Shown here piece by piece: positions 44,772 to 52,970 of a stretch of 64,000 nt of DNA. The notes beneath the pieces were generated by a model, which did no database searches, was not told where the DNA came from, and saw only the letters and a list, made by a program, of their open reading frames with translations. Source of the stretch: Chitinophaga hostae (lineage in GTDB: Bacteria; Bacteroidota; Bacteroidia; Chitinophagales; Chitinophagaceae); the NCBI RefSeq assembly GCF_018224885.1, contig NZ_JAGTXB010000001.1, positions 248,001 to 312,000 of the forward strand, written 5' to 3'. A program made the translations under genes and the position numbers. Numbering within the stretch: the stretch's first letter is position 1; the number at the start of each line of letters is the position of its first letter.

Positions 44772-44868
44772 GATTATTTTTGATTCACCTGATGGGCGAA
44801 GATATTCTTGAAAGATCACCATCTGTCTGCACGATTATCTTCGCCCATCAGGTGAATCAAAAATAATC
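44772..44868. repeat. 33-bp perfect inverted repeat after hemN
   Basis: Arms 44772-44804 and 44836-44868 are perfectly complementary over 33 bp, with a 31-base loop. The inner part GGGCGAAGATA is similar in style to the TGCAGCGAA cores of other copies, but the outer arm words differ. It starts 14 bases after the hemN stop. The remaining spacer from 44583 to 44771 shows nothing I can identify. Confidence 0.88.
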
Positions 44869-44882
44869 ACACGCATCATAGT

Positions 44883-46241
44883 TCAGATACTTTTGCTAAA
44901 TAATTGTGAATGTGGCACTTGTCGCCATAGACGGGCATCAAATGCCATACATATATTGCGTATAAAAGGCTTTCCTTTGGTTGTCACCAACACTTTTTGA
45001 GGAAGTACCTGCACCAGTTCATCACGCTCCAGCTCCTGCAATCGCTGTAGTCCTTCTATCACTGCATCACATTGTGTGTCTGCCTTATGCCAGGTGGTTT
45101 CAAAGTGGCACATCAGGTCGTGAATATGTTTCCTCAGCAACAGGTCTTCTTCACTGAGGATATGTCCGCGCACCAACGGAAATTCTCCTTTGTTTACCAG
45201 CTCCTGGTATACACTGATCTGTTTCTCATTTTGCGCATAGGCATACCAGCTGTCGCCGATGGAAGAGGCGCCCAGGCCTACCAGCAACGAGGTATGTGAA
45301 ACGGTATAACCCATAAAGTTCCGGTGTAACCTGCCCTGCAGAAAAGCAGTATGGAGGGCTTCTCCGGGCAATGCAAAATGATCCATTCCTATTTCAGTAT
45401 AGCCATTGCTGTCGAACAGCAACTTGCCCAGTTCATACAGCTGTCTTTTCTCTTCATCGCCGGGGAGGTCTGCTTCGGTATAACGACGCTGACCGGTGCC
45501 TTTGATCCAGGGAACATGTGCATAACTGTAAAAAGAGATCCTGTCGGGACGTAATCTCACCACCTTGTCGATGGTGTTTTGCATGCTACCGGTTGTTTGC
45601 AGCGGTAAACCATAGATCAGGTCAAAGTTGATAGATGTAAAACCTGTTTTCCTGGCGTTCTCTACTACTGAGGCTACCATTTCAAATGGCTGGAGGCGGT
45701 TGATGATTTCCTGTACCCGCCTGTCGAAATCCTGTATTCCTAAACTGATCCTGCGGAAGCCGAGATTGTATAATGTTTGCAGGTGCTCCGGTGTGGTATT
45801 TCCCGGATGACCTTCAAAACTCAGGCTGGCATCAGGCAACAGTTCGGCCTGGCTGTATATCCCTTTCAGCAACGCAGTTAAGTTTTCGGCGCTGAAAAAA
45901 GTAGGAGTCCCTCCGCCGAGATGTAATTCACGGATCCGGGGTTTGCTGCCAAACGTATTTACATATAGCTCCCACTCTTTCAGCAGTGCATTGATGTAGG
46001 GGCCTTCCACCCCATGGTTAACGGTGATGTACTTATTACACCCGCAATAGGTACACATGCTTTCACAGAAAGGCAGATGGATGTAGATACTGATGCCTTC
46101 CCTGCTGTTGGATGCGGTGAAAGATTTTTTGAGCAATGTTTTCCAGCTGTCCGGGTTAAAGCCCGCTTCTTCCCAGTAAGGAACGGTAGGATAGCTGGTA
46201 TACCGTGGAGCGGCAACGTTATATTTAGTGATAAGACTCAT
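44883..46241 (-). CDS. hemN: Oxygen-independent coproporphyrinogen III oxidase
   Basis: 452-residue radical SAM enzyme that decarboxylates coproporphyrinogen III in haem synthesis without oxygen. The motif C59-x3-C63-x2-C66-x-C68 is in HLPFCESMCTYCGCNK. Further features are LHLGGGTPTFFS, SLGIQDFDRRVQEIINRLQPF, INFDLIYGLPLQT and YRFYSYAHVPW-like RISFYSYAHVPW. The C-terminal HemN domain is present, so it is true HemN rather than HemW. As last gene of the cbb3 operon it would supply haem for the oxidase under low oxygen. Confidence 0.95.
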   Translation of the reverse strand: MSLITKYNVAAPRYTSYPTVPYWEEAGFNPDSWKTLLKKSFTASNSREGISIYIHLPFCESMCTYCGCNKYITVNHGVEGPYINALLKEWELYVNTFGSKPRIRELHLGGGTPTFFSAENLTALLKGIYSQAELLPDASLSFEGHPGNTTPEHLQTLYNLGFRRISLGIQDFDRRVQEIINRLQPFEMVASVVENARKTGFTSINFDLIYGLPLQTTGSMQNTIDKVVRLRPDRISFYSYAHVPWIKGTGQRRYTEADLPGDEEKRQLYELGKLLFDSNGYTEIGMDHFALPGEALHTAFLQGRLHRNFMGYTVSHTSLLVGLGASSIGDSWYAYAQNEKQISVYQELVNKGEFPLVRGHILSEEDLLLRKHIHDLMCHFETTWHKADTQCDAVIEGLQRLQELERDELVQVLPQKVLVTTKGKPFIRNICMAFDARLWRQVPHSQLFSKSI

Positions 46242-46247
46242 GATAGT

Positions 46248-46955
46248 TTATGGTTTATGACAACAATTTTCAACGACATGTTCACTGTGTGGAACCAACA
46301 CAGGACTCACATAAGGAATCCCCAGGTTAAGGCCCCGGAGAATCAGTAATACCCCCATGATGCTTACAACAACAGGTATCATCCGGCGCATTTTGTTTCG
46401 CAGGGAGAGGTTGATCAGGTGACTGAACCAGGTAACGCCTGCCATGGCAGGAAGCGTACCGGCGCCAAAGGCCGCCATGAACAGCATGCCTTTTATTACA
46501 TCGCCGGTGGCAACAGCGCCTGCTACACCCAGGTATACAAGTCCGCATGGCAGGAGTCCGTTCAGAAAGCCAATGGCATATAACGTACGGAAGCGCTGTT
46601 GTTGTAATAACCTGCCCAGCATGGATTTTATTTTTGTGGTAAATGCATTGGGGAGATGCCCGCCTTTTGTCCACCGGATGCCCAGGTACTTCAACATCAT
46701 TACCAGTAGTAATAAGCTGCCGGTAATAATCGACAACCATTGTTGTAATCCGCCGAGGTAAAGTTGTTTACCCAGCCATCCAAAAATGAGTCCCAGTATC
46801 GCGTAAGCAGTAATGCGTCCTGCATTATACAGTAGTATGCCCGCCATCTTTTTACTGCCGCCCAGATGTTGTACAGGCAGCGTTAAGGCAATGGGGCCGC
46901 ACATGCCAATGCAATGAAAGCTTCCTACGAAGCCCAGCATAAATGAAGCGATCAT
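46248..46955 (-). CDS. SafE/UreH_2-type membrane protein of the cbb3 cluster
   Basis: 235 residues with about six membrane helices. The family (UreH_2/DUF4149-like sulfite-exporter TauE/SafE annotation) has two repeated halves, here GFVGSFHCIGMCGPIALTLPV and AIGFLNGLLPCGLVYLGVAGAVATGD. CxGMCGP and LPCG are the conserved Cys motifs, suggesting metal or thiol handling. Members are regularly found in cco clusters and may assist copper delivery, but the role is not settled. Starts 34 bases after FixH and 6 bases before hemN. Confidence 0.85.
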   Translation of the reverse strand: MIASFMLGFVGSFHCIGMCGPIALTLPVQHLGGSKKMAGILLYNAGRITAYAILGLIFGWLGKQLYLGGLQQWLSIITGSLLLLVMMLKYLGIRWTKGGHLPNAFTTKIKSMLGRLLQQQRFRTLYAIGFLNGLLPCGLVYLGVAGAVATGDVIKGMLFMAAFGAGTLPAMAGVTWFSHLINLSLRNKMRRMIPVVVSIMGVLLILRGLNLGIPYVSPVLVPHSEHVVENCCHKP

Positions 46956-46989
46956 GATTCCTTGGTTTTGATGTCAGATAATCCCATTA

Positions 46990-47427
46990 TTAATGGATAT
47001 GGATGGGTTGTTCCTGGTAAAAGGGCTGATCATTTATAGTCCACTGCACCTTCATCCGGTATTGTCCTTTGATGAATAACTGCCTGTTTATCAGCTGATG
47101 ACCGGATGGATCCGGCTGCAGCGATAAGTGGATATCCTTTCCTGCATCGGAAGGGCGGTAAAAGGTGAGTCTGCCGTTAATTGTTTTGCCCAGCAGTTCC
47201 CTTGGATAAGTGATCATGATGCCTTCTTCCGGTTGCGCCACCATGATGGGAGCAGAAAGTCCTGCTGCATTTTGTTTCCCATCAATTACCTGCTGATATT
47301 TTAATTCCTCGCCGTAATAGTCCTGCGTTACCATATCTATTTTGGTACGCATGCTTTTGGTGACGAGTGTAAGCATGCCGGCAGCAAACACAGCAAATAC
47401 AATAATAATCTTGTGTCCCCAGTTCAT
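46990..47427 (-). CDS. ccoH: FixH/CcoH-family oxidase assembly protein
   Basis: 145 residues from ATG 47427 (MNWGHKI). One N-terminal membrane helix (IIIVFAVFAAGMLTLVTKS) and a periplasmic domain with the FixH pattern VTQDYYGEELKYQQVIDGKQNA. FixH/CcoH stabilises the nascent cbb3 oxidase. Position directly after ccoG supports the call. Confidence 0.9.
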   Translation of the reverse strand: MNWGHKIIIVFAVFAAGMLTLVTKSMRTKIDMVTQDYYGEELKYQQVIDGKQNAAGLSAPIMVAQPEEGIMITYPRELLGKTINGRLTFYRPSDAGKDIHLSLQPDPSGHQLINRQLFIKGQYRMKVQWTINDQPFYQEQPIHIH

Positions 47428-47464
47428 GATAATCTTTTTAAAAGATGTATATAGCAAACCCCGT

Positions 47465-48850
47465 TTACTGCACCGGACCTAAAAAAGTGGTGCGTAAGCG
47501 GGAGATTCTTTTATTGTGTTCATACAGGCCAACATACAGTGCCGACTTGCGCTGGTGCACCATCGTTTTGGGGAGTACAATAAAGAAGGTACCTTCTCCC
47601 TGTCCTTCTGCCTTTACATGTATTACACCATTCCCGATCATAGATAATACTCCGGCTTCATTTTCCAGCTTCAGCTCGAGCGGAATATTTCTGCCGGTTT
47701 TATTGACCAGTTTTATCCGGTACAGGTTAGACACGCTATCGGTTCCCCGTTCCTGGTACAACATGCCTGCTGTACGCATAATAGTACCGCTTACCGGTTT
47801 GCGGCTGCCCAGCATAAAGCTGATGGCGGTGAGCAGCAGCGCCAGTAGGGAAGCGTAAACTTTGAGGCGGGGTGTAAAACGTAATTTTTGTTTTTGGGCA
47901 ATGCCGTTTTCAGAAGCATAGCGTATGAGTCCTTTCGGGCGACCGGTTTGCTCCATCATGAAGTCGCAGGCATCGATACAGGCGGTGCAGTTTACGCATT
48001 CCAGCTGGGTGCCATTCCGTATATCTATTCCCGTGGGGCAAACCTTTACGCATTGCATACAGTCAATACAGTCGCCATGTGCCCGGGATTCGTCTTTACG
48101 GAACTTTCCACGGGGCTCTCCCCTTTCGTAATCATATGCTACCAGGATGGAGTTTTTATCCAGTAATACGCCCTGTAAGCGGCCATACGGACATACAATC
48201 GTACAGATCTGCTCCCGCATAAAAGCGAATACGCCATAGAATACCCCGGAAAATACCAGGATGGCAATAAATCCCCCGGTATGTTCGGATAATGGCGCAG
48301 TAATAATTTCTCCCAACGCTTTGGCGCCGATGATATATGCCAGGAATATATTGGCAATCAAAAAAGACAGGGCATAAAAAGCAAGGTGCTTTCCTGTTTT
48401 ACGTACTATTTTATTGGTATTCCATGGCGCCTGCTGCAACATTTTCTGAGCGGCGGCATCGCCTTCTATCCAGTACTCCAGCCGGCGGAACAACATTTCC
48501 ATAAAAATGGTTTGTGGACACATCCATCCGCAGAAGAGCCGTCCGAAAGCCATGGTGAAAACTACGATGAAAAGAATGAAGGCCAGCATGGCCAGACCGA
48601 AAATGAAGAAGTCCTGCGGCCAGAAGATGGCGCCAAATAATATAAACTTACCCTCCAATACATTCAGCATGAATAAAGGCCTGCCATTTATAGAAATAAA
48701 CGGCAGGCTGAAAAAAACACTAAAATAAAAGAGGCTTACCCAACTGCGGATATTGTACCAGCGACCTTTTGGCTGCTTTGCAAAAATCCAGTTGCGCTTG
48801 CCCTGTTTGTCAACTGTGGCTATTGTATCTCTGAATGTGCTGTTGGTCAT
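47465..48850 (-). CDS. ccoG: Cytochrome cbb3 oxidase accessory protein CcoG
   Basis: 461-residue membrane ferredoxin-like protein, a Cu(II) reductase in oxidase assembly. About five membrane helices in the first 220 residues carry MCPQTIFMEML with GWMCPQ and the REQICTIVCPYGRLQ motif. Two [4Fe-4S] motifs follow: CIDCMQCVKVCP and CVNCTACIDACD. The C-terminal Ig-like domain (FixG_C) is after the last helix. Order and spacing in the cluster are typical. Confidence 0.95.
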   Translation of the reverse strand: MTNSTFRDTIATVDKQGKRNWIFAKQPKGRWYNIRSWVSLFYFSVFFSLPFISINGRPLFMLNVLEGKFILFGAIFWPQDFFIFGLAMLAFILFIVVFTMAFGRLFCGWMCPQTIFMEMLFRRLEYWIEGDAAAQKMLQQAPWNTNKIVRKTGKHLAFYALSFLIANIFLAYIIGAKALGEIITAPLSEHTGGFIAILVFSGVFYGVFAFMREQICTIVCPYGRLQGVLLDKNSILVAYDYERGEPRGKFRKDESRAHGDCIDCMQCVKVCPTGIDIRNGTQLECVNCTACIDACDFMMEQTGRPKGLIRYASENGIAQKQKLRFTPRLKVYASLLALLLTAISFMLGSRKPVSGTIMRTAGMLYQERGTDSVSNLYRIKLVNKTGRNIPLELKLENEAGVLSMIGNGVIHVKAEGQGEGTFFIVLPKTMVHQRKSALYVGLYEHNKRISRLRTTFLGPVQ

Positions 48851-48873
48851 GATGTATTATTTAGGCGATACGG

Positions 48874-49941
48874 TTACTCCTTTTGTCCCTGTGCTTCTTT
48901 GGCGTTGGGTGGATTACTGCCGTGTATCGATTTAATGAAGCTGGCCAGCTGGGCCAGTTGTTTGGGAGAAAAATCTTCCTGCCAGGCTTTCATTCCTTTA
49001 TCGGCAACGCCATATTTAATGGTTTTAAATACCTCGTCTACTTTGCCGCCGTGGAGCCAGTAGTCGTCTGTAAGATTGGGTCCTACCACACCCTGTCCCT
49101 GCGGCCCGTGACAGGGTGCGCAGTTGGAGATAAACATCTTTTGCCCGGCGGCGATATCGTTTGGATCTGTGAGCAGTGTCACGTTGTTTTCATCGATATT
49201 GCCGGCAGCCTTTTTCAGGTATTCCTGTTTGGCCACCGCTGCTTTTTGTTCAGCATCCGCCAGCTCTTCCAGCTGGCCGGGAGCAGAATGGGATATTTCT
49301 GTACGCCAGAAGTATACGATGCCGAAGCACACCGTGAAAACAAATCCCCATTTCCACCAGGGCGGCGTTGGATTGTTCAGCTCATGGATACCGTCAAAAT
49401 CGTGGCCCATGTCTTCTTCCGCTTCTGCGGAAGCATCCACCGTTTTGGTATTGTTGATCTTTTCCAGCCATGACACACGCGGTTTACCAGGTACAGGTAT
49501 TTTGGCCGGTTTGCGCTTGCGCTTAATACCTGCCAGGAACCGCAGTACAAACAACAGGCTGATGATAACGGCAATTTCCACTAGGATCACGGATATCAGC
49601 AGGTAAAAAGATGTTTGTGACAAGTGGGTATAGTAAGGCGAGTGAGTGTCGTCTATTGTTGTTGCAAAGGAGCGGCTGCCGGAAAGTGTCAGTGAAACAA
49701 TTACTATGATGGCCGCGGCTTTGCCGGCATCTTTCTTCATCTTCTCTCTGAAAATATCCATGGCGCCAATTACAGCATTGCCAAGAATAATGATGGCCAG
49801 CAATAACCCTCCTGTTACAGCCAGTAGCAGCAGCGCCGCCGGATCGTATAGTTCCGAAGGTCCGTTCGCGCCACTATCCGCGAAGGCAGGGAGGCTGCAT
49901 AGTAAGCTGCCGGTAAGTAGCCGTATAAACTGTTTATTCAT
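48874..49941 (-). CDS. ccoP: cbb3 oxidase subunit CcoP, single haem c
   Basis: 355 residues from ATG 49941. A signal-like first helix is followed by two more membrane helices and the CcoP_N-type segment NNPTPPWWKWGFVFTVCFGIVYF. Only one CxxCH is found (NCAPCHGPQGQGVVGPNL, near 280), while proteobacterial CcoP has two. Single-haem CcoP is the form I expect in Bacteroidota. The extra N-terminal membrane part (about 1-150) is also longer than in proteobacteria. It transfers electrons towards the CcoN active site. Confidence 0.93.
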   Translation of the reverse strand: MNKQFIRLLTGSLLCSLPAFADSGANGPSELYDPAALLLLAVTGGLLLAIIILGNAVIGAMDIFREKMKKDAGKAAAIIVIVSLTLSGSRSFATTIDDTHSPYYTHLSQTSFYLLISVILVEIAVIISLLFVLRFLAGIKRKRKPAKIPVPGKPRVSWLEKINNTKTVDASAEAEEDMGHDFDGIHELNNPTPPWWKWGFVFTVCFGIVYFWRTEISHSAPGQLEELADAEQKAAVAKQEYLKKAAGNIDENNVTLLTDPNDIAAGQKMFISNCAPCHGPQGQGVVGPNLTDDYWLHGGKVDEVFKTIKYGVADKGMKAWQEDFSPKQLAQLASFIKSIHGSNPPNAKEAQGQKE

Positions 49942-49951
49942 CGTTTTTCTT

Positions 49952-50131
49952 TTACAGGGGATTAGTTTCATCATTGTCTAAAGGAATCCGGCTGATATGA
50001 TCCATCAGTTTTTTATCCGCTTTAAAAGCCCATAGCGAAGCGCCGATAAAGAAGGTGAATAACAACAGCAGCGCTGCCATTGGATAAACACTGATGCCGG
50101 CGATGGATTCGAGGTAATTAATGAACTTCAT
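49952..50131 (-). CDS. ccoQ: CcoQ-like small oxidase subunit
   Basis: 59 residues read from the DNA between ccoNO and ccoP. One membrane helix (SVYPMAALLLLFTFFIGASLWAFK) followed by KADKKLMDHISRIPLD, matching CcoQ/FixQ topology. CcoQ stabilises the core complex. It starts 10 bases after ccoNO and ends 10 bases before ccoP. Confidence 0.85.
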   Translation of the reverse strand: MKFINYLESIAGISVYPMAALLLLFTFFIGASLWAFKADKKLMDHISRIPLDNDETNPL

Positions 50132-50141
50132 GATGTGTTAT

Positions 50142-52286
50142 TTAAAATGCTGCTTTACCAGTTTCCGGTGCTGGTTTAGGCGCCGATTTAATATCTTTTC
50201 CCATTCTTTGCAGATAAGCTATCAGGGCAATGATTTCCCGGTCAGGCTTAATGGGCAGTTTGTCTTTTTGGAGTGAAGCGGCAATATCCTGTGCCTGTTT
50301 TTCAAGATCGGCGTTAGCCTGTCTTTCATATCCCATCGCATAGGGCACTCCCAGCTTACGCATTACGTTGATCATTGCCGGCGTTTTACTTTTATCGACC
50401 CGTTCCTCAAATAACCAGGGGTAAGCAGGCATGATGGATCCCGGCGACATAGACGTAGGGTCCAGCATATGATTGAAGTGCCAGGAGTCAGGGTATTTGC
50501 CGCCTATACGCGCCAGGTCCGGGCCTGTACGTTTTGAGCCCCACTGGAAAGGATGATCGTATACAAATTCTCCGGCTTTGGAGTATTCTCCATAGCGCGC
50601 TACTTCATCGCGGAAAGGACGGATCATCTGGGAATGACAGGTATAGCAACCTTCCCTGAGATAGATATCGCGGCCATGTAATTCAAGCGGCGTATAAGGT
50701 TTTACACTACTGATAGTGGGAATATTACTCCGTATCAGGAAGGTCGGCATCATTTCGAGCAACCCACCGATAGCTACTACTACCAGGCTGAACACCACCA
50801 GCTGTATGGGTCTGCGCTCTATCCAGTTATGCCAGTGCGCTTTTCCGTGAGTGGCGATCACGGTTGGAAGTGGCGGGGCTTCTGCTGCTTCATTGGCAAT
50901 AAATGAACCCTGGCGGATTGTTTTGGTGAGATTAACGATGGCCAGTATTAAACCGCTGATGTATAATAATCCTCCTACCGCACGCAGCGCATACATAGGC
51001 ACTATGGTGGTAACTGTTTCCAGGAACTGGTATTTCAGTTGCCCTTCTTCGGTAAACTGTTTCCACATCATGCTCTGGGTGAAAGCGGCCCAGTAAAGCG
51101 GAATTACATAAAAGATAATACCCAGTGTACCAATCCAGAAATGCGTATTAGCCCATTTGCGGGAATATAGCTGCGTGTCGAACAGGCGTGGAATCAGCCA
51201 GTACAGGATACCAAAAGTGAGGAAGCCGTTCCAGCCCAGCGCGCCAATATGCACATGGGCAATGGTCCAGTCGGTATAATGACTGATGGCATTTACGTTT
51301 TTTAATGATAACATAGGGCCTTCAAAAGTGGCCATGCCATAACAGGTCAGCGCTACTACAAAAAATTTAAGGATAGCGTCTTCCCTTACCCGGTCCCACG
51401 CACCACGAAGGGTTAGCAGGCCGTTGAGCATACCTCCCCAGGAAGGAGCTATGAGCATAATACTAAAGGCTGTTCCCAGCGACTGTGCCCATTCCGGTAA
51501 TGCTGTATACAGCAGGTGATGCGGACCGGCCCAGATGTAAATAAAGATCAGTGACCAGAAGTGGATAATAGACCAGCGATAGGAATAAACCGGTCTGTTC
51601 GCCGCTTTGGGAACAAAATAATACATCAGTCCGAGGTACGGGGTGGTAAGGAAAAATGCTACGGCGTTATGTCCGTACCACCACTGTACCAGTGCATCCT
51701 GCACGCCCGCATACCAGCTGTAACTTTTGAACAGGGATAAAGGGAATTCGAAAGAGTTAATAATGTGTAACATGGCAATGGCCACCCATGTACCGATGTA
51801 AAACCAGATGGCTACATATAAATGAGACTCGCGCCGGCGCAGGATAGTTCCCAGCATATTGGCGCCAAATACCACCCAGATAACCGTAATCGCAATATCA
51901 AAAGGCCATTCCAGCTCTGCATATTCTTTACCGGTGGTGTAGCCCATAAACAGGGTCAATGCACCGCCGGCGATAATGGCCTGCCAACCCCAGAAATGTA
52001 TTTTACTCAGCAGGTCACTGAACATCCTGGCCTTACAGAGGCGTTGCAGCGAATAGTAAACACCCATGAAGATACCATTGCCCACAAAAGCGAAGATGAC
52101 TGCATTGGTATGCACGGGCCTTAACCTGCCAAAAGTAATGGGTGCAAAACCATTGTTAAGACCGGGGAGCACCAGCTCCAGGGCTGCCCACAAACCGGCC
52201 AGCATGCCTATCAGCCCCCAGAATACACAAGCGTAAGCAAACCATTTTACCGTGCGGTTGTCGTAATAAAATTTTTCGAGTGACAT
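50142..52286 (-). CDS. ccoN: cbb3 oxidase CcoN-CcoO fusion
   Basis: 714 residues joining the catalytic subunit I and the mono-haem subunit II in one chain. The CcoN part (1-470) has about 12-13 helices with haem/Cu ligands in RPVHTNAVIFAF, WWYGHNAVAFFLT, IWAGPHHLLYT and DWTIAHVHIGALGWNG. A linker leads to the CcoO part (from about 510), with the membrane anchor PIQLVVFSLVVVAIGG and the haem motif CYTCHSQM in GRDIYLREGCYTCHSQMIR. High-affinity oxygen reduction is the expected function. Such fusion is common in Bacteroidota. Confidence 0.96.
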   Translation of the reverse strand: MSLEKFYYDNRTVKWFAYACVFWGLIGMLAGLWAALELVLPGLNNGFAPITFGRLRPVHTNAVIFAFVGNGIFMGVYYSLQRLCKARMFSDLLSKIHFWGWQAIIAGGALTLFMGYTTGKEYAELEWPFDIAITVIWVVFGANMLGTILRRRESHLYVAIWFYIGTWVAIAMLHIINSFEFPLSLFKSYSWYAGVQDALVQWWYGHNAVAFFLTTPYLGLMYYFVPKAANRPVYSYRWSIIHFWSLIFIYIWAGPHHLLYTALPEWAQSLGTAFSIMLIAPSWGGMLNGLLTLRGAWDRVREDAILKFFVVALTCYGMATFEGPMLSLKNVNAISHYTDWTIAHVHIGALGWNGFLTFGILYWLIPRLFDTQLYSRKWANTHFWIGTLGIIFYVIPLYWAAFTQSMMWKQFTEEGQLKYQFLETVTTIVPMYALRAVGGLLYISGLILAIVNLTKTIRQGSFIANEAAEAPPLPTVIATHGKAHWHNWIERRPIQLVVFSLVVVAIGGLLEMMPTFLIRSNIPTISSVKPYTPLELHGRDIYLREGCYTCHSQMIRPFRDEVARYGEYSKAGEFVYDHPFQWGSKRTGPDLARIGGKYPDSWHFNHMLDPTSMSPGSIMPAYPWLFEERVDKSKTPAMINVMRKLGVPYAMGYERQANADLEKQAQDIAASLQKDKLPIKPDREIIALIAYLQRMGKDIKSAPKPAPETGKAAF

Positions 52287-52316
52287 AGTGGTATTTAAAG
52301 GTGTTGATAAATGCGT

Positions 52317-52475
52317 TTAATCTTTTACGTTATCGTGCTGTTCATCAAACAGGATGCGGTGTGCCGGGGAAAAATCGTCTTCAAACTGCCCGTTTTTCAC
52401 GGACCAGATAAATGCCACCAGGAAGCCGATGGCTACCAGTAAACTTGCTCCGAGTAAAATGATGATCACCCCCAT
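52317..52475 (-). CDS. ccoS: CcoS small oxidase assembly protein
   Basis: 52 residues read from the DNA. One membrane helix (VIIILLGASLLVAIGFLVAFIW) followed by KNGQFEDDFSPAHRILFD, the well-known CcoS pattern. CcoS is needed for cofactor insertion into CcoN. It lies 30 bases upstream of ccoNO and 8 bases after the cupin gene. Confidence 0.92.
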   Translation of the reverse strand: MGVIIILLGASLLVAIGFLVAFIWSVKNGQFEDDFSPAHRILFDEQHDNVKD

Positions 52476-52483
52476 GCGGATAG

Positions 52484-52774
52484 TTATTTAATGAGAATAA
52501 ATCTTGCTGTTTCCAATGCTTGTAAAGCGTGTATTTCATTAGCACCAAAAGAAAAAACGTCTCCCGTTTCCAGGATCGTTATTTCTTCGTTCAGCATAAA
52601 CGCGATCCTTCCTTCCAGTATCAGTACCATCGCGTTTGCCGGTGATGTATGTGGCGGAATCTGTTGTCCCTGCTGCATGATAAGCAGCGTGGCATCAAAG
52701 CGTTTGGTTTTCAGGATAGACCAGCTCTTCACTCTTTCATTCCCTGTTACCTGCATTACGTTCATACCTTTCAT
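52484..52774 (-). CDS. Small cupin-domain protein
   Basis: 96-residue single cupin. Motif 1 is partly degenerate (QIPPHTSPANAMVLILEGRIAF) with one His, and motif 2 reads ETGDVFSFGANEIHALQAL. Alternative ATGs at 52765 and 52756 are possible. It is the first gene of the cbb3 operon, downstream of a predicted Fnr-type promoter. Function unknown, perhaps a metal-binding sensor or protective protein. Confidence 0.82.
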   Translation of the reverse strand: MKGMNVMQVTGNERVKSWSILKTKRFDATLLIMQQGQQIPPHTSPANAMVLILEGRIAFMLNEEITILETGDVFSFGANEIHALQALETARFILIK

Positions 52775-52829
52775 TTGCTCTTTGTTGAGATGTAATACGA
52801 TGCTGCATTTCAGGCATGCCTCACCCGCT

Positions 52830-52863
52830 GCGTGTAAACAGTTTTTTGCGACTGTTTACACGC
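52830..52863 (-). promoter_or_regulatory. 13-bp hairpin in the cbb3 operon leader
   Basis: GCGTGTAAACAGT pairs perfectly with ACTGTTTACACGC around an 8-base loop, within the predicted 5' leader (about 150 bases) of the cupin-cco transcript. No T-run follows, so it is not an obvious terminator of ccoI. Confidence 0.6.
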
Positions 52864-52926
52864 TCATTTCATGCGGACTTAAATAGAGGTTTGCTTAGAT
52901 GATGCTATGTATGTTTCGTGTGATAG

Positions 52927-52970
52927 CAAAGATAGCATCACTGTGCTGTGGCTACAATGACATTACTCAA
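52927..52970 (-). promoter_or_regulatory. Fnr-type promoter of the cbb3 operon
   Basis: On the minus strand: dyad TTGAGTAATGTCAT (52957-52970), overlapping by one base a -33 TTG (52955-52957), a 20-bp spacer and TATCTTTG (52927-52934). The dyad centre is 36.5 bases from the -7 G, near -42 of the predicted start, the class II position for CRP/FNR activators. It overlaps the stop of ccoI. Confidence 0.72.
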
